Positions 61,073-64,000 of a DNA stretch of 64,000 nucleotides are shown in pieces. Made by a program: the position numbers and the translations under genes. The notes beneath the pieces were generated by a model. That model was not told where the DNA came from. It saw nothing but the letters and a program-made list of their open reading frames with translations, and did not search any database. The DNA comes from Phosphoribacter sp037045045 (GTDB taxonomy: Bacteria; Actinomycetota; Actinomycetes; Actinomycetales; Dermatophilaceae): contig JBAOHL010000003.1 of NCBI GenBank assembly GCA_037045045.1, positions 434,001-498,000 of the forward strand. Reading direction: 5' to 3'. Position 1 is the first letter of the stretch. Every line of letters starts with the position of its first letter.

Positions 61073-61139
61073 ACGCCCACGGTATGCCGCCGCGGCCGGC
61101 CCCGGCGTGGGGACCGACCGCGGCAGAGGGTCTGTGCCG

Positions 61140-62612
61140 TCAGAGGTTCTTCTGGATCTCCGCCCATTGACGCTCGACGTCGTCGAGGCCACCGCACATG
61201 AAGAACGCCTGCTCGCCGACGTGGTCGTACTCGCCGTCGGCGATCTTCGTGAAGGCCTCGATGGAGTCGGACAGCGGCACCGTGGAGCCTTCGATCCCGG
61301 TGAACTGCTTGGCGACGTAGGTGTTCTGCGAGAGGAACCGCTGGATCCGCCGGGCCCGGTTGACGAGGATCTTGTCCTCTTCGGAGAGCTCGTCGACACC
61401 GAGGATGGCGATGATGTCTTGCAGCTCCTTGTTGCGCTGCAAGATCTGCTTGACCCGCACCGCCGTCGAGTAGTGCTCTTCGGTGATGTACCGGCGGTCG
61501 AGGATGCGGCTCGTCGACGAGAGCGGGTCCACGGCCGGGTAGATCCCCATCGACGCGATGTCACGGGAGAGCTCGGTCGTCGCGTCGAGGTGGGCGAAGG
61601 TCGTCGCCGGAGCCGGGTCGGTGTAGTCGTCGGCCGGCACGTAGATCGCCTGCATCGAGGTGATCGAGTGGCCACGCGTCGAGGTGATCCGCTCCTGCAG
61701 CACGCCCATCTCGTCGGCCAGGGTGGGCTGGTAACCCACCGCGGAGGGCATCCGGCCCAGCAGCGTCGACACCTCGGACCCGGCCTGGGTAAACCGGAAG
61801 ATGTTGTCGATGAACAGCAGCACGTCCTGCTTCTGCACGTCGCGGAAGTACTCGGCCATGGTCAGCGCGGACAGGGCCACCCGCAGCCGGGTGCCCGGGG
61901 GCTCGTCCATCTGGCCGAAGACCAACGCGGTCTGGCCGAGGACGCCCGCCTCCTCCATCTCGACGATCAGGTCGTTGCCCTCCCGGGTGCGCTCGCCGAC
62001 ACCGGCGAACACCGACACCCCGCCGTGGTCACGGGCGACCCGGGCGATCATCTCCTGGATGAGCACGGTCTTGCCGACACCGGCGCCGCCGAACAGGCCG
62101 ATCTTGCCGCCCTGCACGTACGGGGTGAGCAGGTCGATGACCTTGATCCCGGTCTGGAACATCTGGGTCTTGGACTCGAGCTGGTCGAAGCTGGGGGCCG
62201 TACGGTGGATGCCCCAACGCTCGCTCACCTGCAGGCGCTCACCCTCCTCGAGGTTGAGGCAGTCGCCGGTGGTGTTGAACACGTGCCCGAGGGTGGCGTC
62301 GCCGACCGGGACGGTGATCGGCCCGCCGCTGTCCTGCACCGGCAGGCCGCGCACGAGTCCGTCGGTGGGCTGCAGCGAGATCGCCCGGACCATGTTGTCG
62401 CCGATGTGCTGGGCGACCTCGAGGTTGATCCGTTTCGTGCCGGTGCCCTCGCCCTCGCCGGACAGGTCGACCTCGGTCGTGAGCAGGTTGTACTGCTCGG
62501 GCATGCCGTCCACGGGGAACTCGACGTCGACGACCGGGCCGATGATGCGCGTGATGCGCCCGACGCCGCCCGGGGTCGGCGTGGTGGCGGCCTCAGTGAC
62601 AGTGGCAGTCAT
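61140..62612 (-). CDS. atpD: F1F0 ATP synthase beta subunit AtpD
   Basis: 490 aa catalytic subunit. The P-loop is GGAGVGKT (175-182), followed by the DELSEEDK-type segment near the C-terminus (VDELSEEDKILVNRARRIQR) and the nucleotide-site GERTREGNDL. The family signature PAVDPLSSTS is present. The N-terminus has a short Thr/Pro extension (TATVTEAATTPTPGG) usual in actinobacteria. An AAGGA site precedes the ATG, 19 bp after atpG. Confidence 0.98.
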   Translation of the reverse strand: MTATVTEAATTPTPGGVGRITRIIGPVVDVEFPVDGMPEQYNLLTTEVDLSGEGEGTGTKRINLEVAQHIGDNMVRAISLQPTDGLVRGLPVQDSGGPITVPVGDATLGHVFNTTGDCLNLEEGERLQVSERWGIHRTAPSFDQLESKTQMFQTGIKVIDLLTPYVQGGKIGLFGGAGVGKTVLIQEMIARVARDHGGVSVFAGVGERTREGNDLIVEMEEAGVLGQTALVFGQMDEPPGTRLRVALSALTMAEYFRDVQKQDVLLFIDNIFRFTQAGSEVSTLLGRMPSAVGYQPTLADEMGVLQERITSTRGHSITSMQAIYVPADDYTDPAPATTFAHLDATTELSRDIASMGIYPAVDPLSSTSRILDRRYITEEHYSTAVRVKQILQRNKELQDIIAILGVDELSEEDKILVNRARRIQRFLSQNTYVAKQFTGIEGSTVPLSDSIEAFTKIADGEYDHVGEQAFFMCGGLDDVERQWAEIQKNL

Positions 62613-62631
62613 GTTGTCTCGTTCCTTCGTT

Positions 62632-63585
62632 CTAGGCGGACGCGAGGGCGTCGGCGCCGCCGACGATTTCGCTGATCTCTTGGGTGATCTCGGCCTGGCG
62701 GGCCTGGTTGGCCAGGCGGGTGTACGTCTTGATGAGGGTGTCGGCGTTGTCCGTCGCGGATTTCATCGCCCGCTGCCGGGCGGCCAACTCCGACGCCGCG
62801 GCGCCGAGCATGCACGTGTAGATCCGGTGGACGATGTACTTGCGCAGCAACTGGTCCATGACCTCTTCGGCGCTGGGCTCGAAGACGTACAACGGCAGCG
62901 GGCCCTCGTCCCCAGGCAGGTCCGGGACGCCGTCGGCATCCGCGTCGATGATCTCGAGGGGCATGAGCCGCAGCGCCCGGGTCTCCTGGGTGACCATCGT
63001 CTTGAACCGGGTGTAGACGATGTGGACCTCGTCCATCGAACCCTCTTCGTGGACGTCGAGGTCGCCGCGGGCGAGCATCCGCTCGCCGATCTCCTGAGCC
63101 CGCTCGAAGGTCGGTGCGTCGGAGTTGCCCGACCACGACAGGGCGTACTCGCGGCCCCGGAAGTCGTAGTACGAGATGGCCTTGCGACCCAGCAGGTAAG
63201 GCACGACGACCTTGCCCTCGGAGTGCAGCCGGGCGATCAGCGACTCGCTCTGCTTGATGACCGACGAGGAGTACGACCCGGCCAATCCGCGGTCGCTGGT
63301 GATGATGAGCACCGCCGCCTTGGGGGGGCTGGGCGGGCGATCACCGACCGTGGAGGTCTCCAACTCGCGAGCCCGGTCGGTCGTCAACGGGTGAGTGGCC
63401 CGCGAATAGGTCGCCAACGCCGACAGCGCCTTGGTCAGCGCGTGGGTATACGGGCCGGACGCCGCGACCCGCTGCCGGGCCTTGATCACCCGGGACGCGG
63501 CCATGAGCTCCATCGCCGAGGTGATCTTCTTGGTCGCCTGGACCGACCGGATGCGCTGGCGGTAGACCCGCATCTGCGCTCCCAT
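62632..63585 (-). CDS. atpG: F1F0 ATP synthase gamma subunit AtpG
   Basis: 317 aa central-shaft subunit. The N-terminal coiled coil (YRQRIRSVQATKKITSAMEL) and the C-terminal helix (RAMKSATDNADTLIKTYTRL, EITQEISEIVGGADA) frame a Rossmann-like middle (VLIITSDRGLAGSYSSSVIK). The length is a little above E. coli's because of a loop around 200-230, common in actinobacteria. It lies 19 bp upstream of atpD. Confidence 0.98.
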   Translation of the reverse strand: MGAQMRVYRQRIRSVQATKKITSAMELMAASRVIKARQRVAASGPYTHALTKALSALATYSRATHPLTTDRARELETSTVGDRPPSPPKAAVLIITSDRGLAGSYSSSVIKQSESLIARLHSEGKVVVPYLLGRKAISYYDFRGREYALSWSGNSDAPTFERAQEIGERMLARGDLDVHEEGSMDEVHIVYTRFKTMVTQETRALRLMPLEIIDADADGVPDLPGDEGPLPLYVFEPSAEEVMDQLLRKYIVHRIYTCMLGAAASELAARQRAMKSATDNADTLIKTYTRLANQARQAEITQEISEIVGGADALASA

Positions 63586-63619
63586 ATCGTCCTGCCCTTC
63601 CTTGCTCGTTCCGCTGGGT

Positions 63620-63680
63620 CGGTATGCCGGGTCGCACGCGGCGGTGCGCCGGGAGCCGCACGTCGGCCCCCGGCATACCG
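63620..63680. repeat. 12-bp inverted repeat containing paired octamers between atpA and atpG
   Basis: CGGTATGCCGGG (63620-63631) and CCCGGCATACCG (63669-63680) are perfect inverted repeats across 37 bases. The right arm ends one base before the atpA stop codon at 63682. It could form a hairpin in the polycistronic mRNA and lower downstream expression, or stabilise the upstream part. Confidence 0.6.
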
Positions 63681-63681
63681 G

Positions 63682-64000
63682 CTACTTGCGCTTGACGATC
63701 TGCTCCTGGTCGACGTCGGCGTCCTGCAACTCGTCCGGGTCGGCCTCGTGGCCGACGTGGACGATGTGGCCGTGGCCCGACGCGGCCCCGGTGAACTGCT
63801 CGGTGAACGTGGCGATCGCCGAGTCCAGGCCCGCCCGGGTGTCGTCGTCGAGCTTTTTCGTCTCGCGGATCGAGGCCAGCAGGCCGGGCCGCTCCATCCG
63901 CAGGTACTCGAGGAAGTCGGTCTCGAAGCGCCCGACGTCCTCGACCGCGATGGGGTCGAGCTTTCCGTTGGTGCCGGCCCACACCGAGACGACCTGCTCC
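63682..64000 (-). CDS. atpA: F1F0 ATP synthase alpha subunit AtpA, C-terminal part only
   Basis: About 105 C-terminal residues are present; the gene runs off the window. It reads EQVVSVWAGTNGKLDPIAVE, GRFETDFLEYLRMERPGLLA and IRETKKLDDDTRAGLDSAIA, the standard AtpA end, then an actinobacterial extension (ADPDELQDADVDQEQIVKRK). It leads the operon part seen here (atpA-atpG-atpD). Confidence 0.95.
   Translation of the reverse strand, partial: EQVVSVWAGTNGKLDPIAVEDVGRFETDFLEYLRMERPGLLASIRETKKLDDDTRAGLDSAIATFTEQFTGAASGHGHIVHVGHEADPDELQDADVDQEQIVKRK

Overview
This 64 kb window is high-GC actinobacterial chromosome. I infer a Micrococcales lineage near Intrasporangiaceae/Dermatophilaceae. The supporting signs are a NucS/EndoMS gene, GuaB1-type GMP reductase, a CtpE-like P-type ATPase, DUF2550 beside atpC, GlgE-pathway trehalose/glucan genes, an ethylmalonyl-CoA pathway and many leaderless promoters of TANNNT type. 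No tRNA, rRNA, insertion sequence, phage gene or CRISPR array was seen.

Layout. (1) 0-7.3 kb, plus strand: GlgE C-terminus, TreS, maltokinase, GlgB and a phosphoglucomutase broken by two +1 frameshifts. (2) 7.3-16.7 kb, minus strand: a run of seven genes (SCP2-like protein, acyl-CoA dehydrogenase, LuxI/FeeM-like acyltransferase, substrate-binding/VWA protein, ThiF-like adenylating enzyme, MMPL exporter, phytoene-desaturase-like flavoenzyme). It is my main candidate for an undescribed lipid or acyl-amino-acid pathway. (3) 16.8-20.3 kb: a SnoaL-like protein, a coupled SDR and AMP-ligase pair, and a dCMP-deaminase-like enzyme. (4) 20.4-28.9 kb: CtpE, TfoX-N protein, a deletion scar joining two beheaded divergent genes, a cysteine-less thioredoxin/TPR protein, a lipoprotein, and a MarR regulator with an 18-bp palindromic operator before an acyl-CoA mutase. 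(5) 28.9-38.9 kb: GNAT, the TreX-TreY-TreZ operon, a propeller protein and an MFS transporter. (6) 39-42.2 kb: MeaB, thiolase, methylmalonyl-CoA epimerase, YjbQ. (7) 42.2-46.7 kb: an accessory island of four paralogous lipoproteins plus a decayed fifth copy, with a 16-copy 15-bp coding repeat, nested inverted repeats and a 6-copy 36-bp minisatellite. (8) 46.7-59.6 kb: crotonyl-CoA carboxylase/reductase, GuaB1, a cNMP/CBS/nucleotidyltransferase-like protein with an exonuclease, a double 3-hydroxyacyl-CoA dehydrogenase, NucS, ethylmalonyl-CoA mutase, STAS protein and PduO adenosyltransferase. (9) 59.7-64 kb, minus strand: the end of the ATP synthase operon (atpA partial, atpG, atpD, a HIT-family gene, atpC, DUF2550).

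How the genes work together. GlgE/TreS/maltokinase/GlgB interconvert trehalose and branched glucan, while TreX/TreY/TreZ release trehalose from glycogen, so both directions are encoded here. Thiolase, 3-hydroxyacyl-CoA dehydrogenase, Ccr, Ecm, epimerase, a second mutase, MeaB and PduO form most of a B12-dependent C4/C5 acyl-CoA route for acetyl-CoA assimilation or supply of branched acyl precursors.

Across the whole window the octamer GTATGCCG / CGGCATAC recurs 56 times by hand count, far above what base composition predicts, on both strands and in both coding and intergenic DNA. It is absent from the 42-46 kb lipoprotein island. In several leaderless promoters it overlaps the -10 element.
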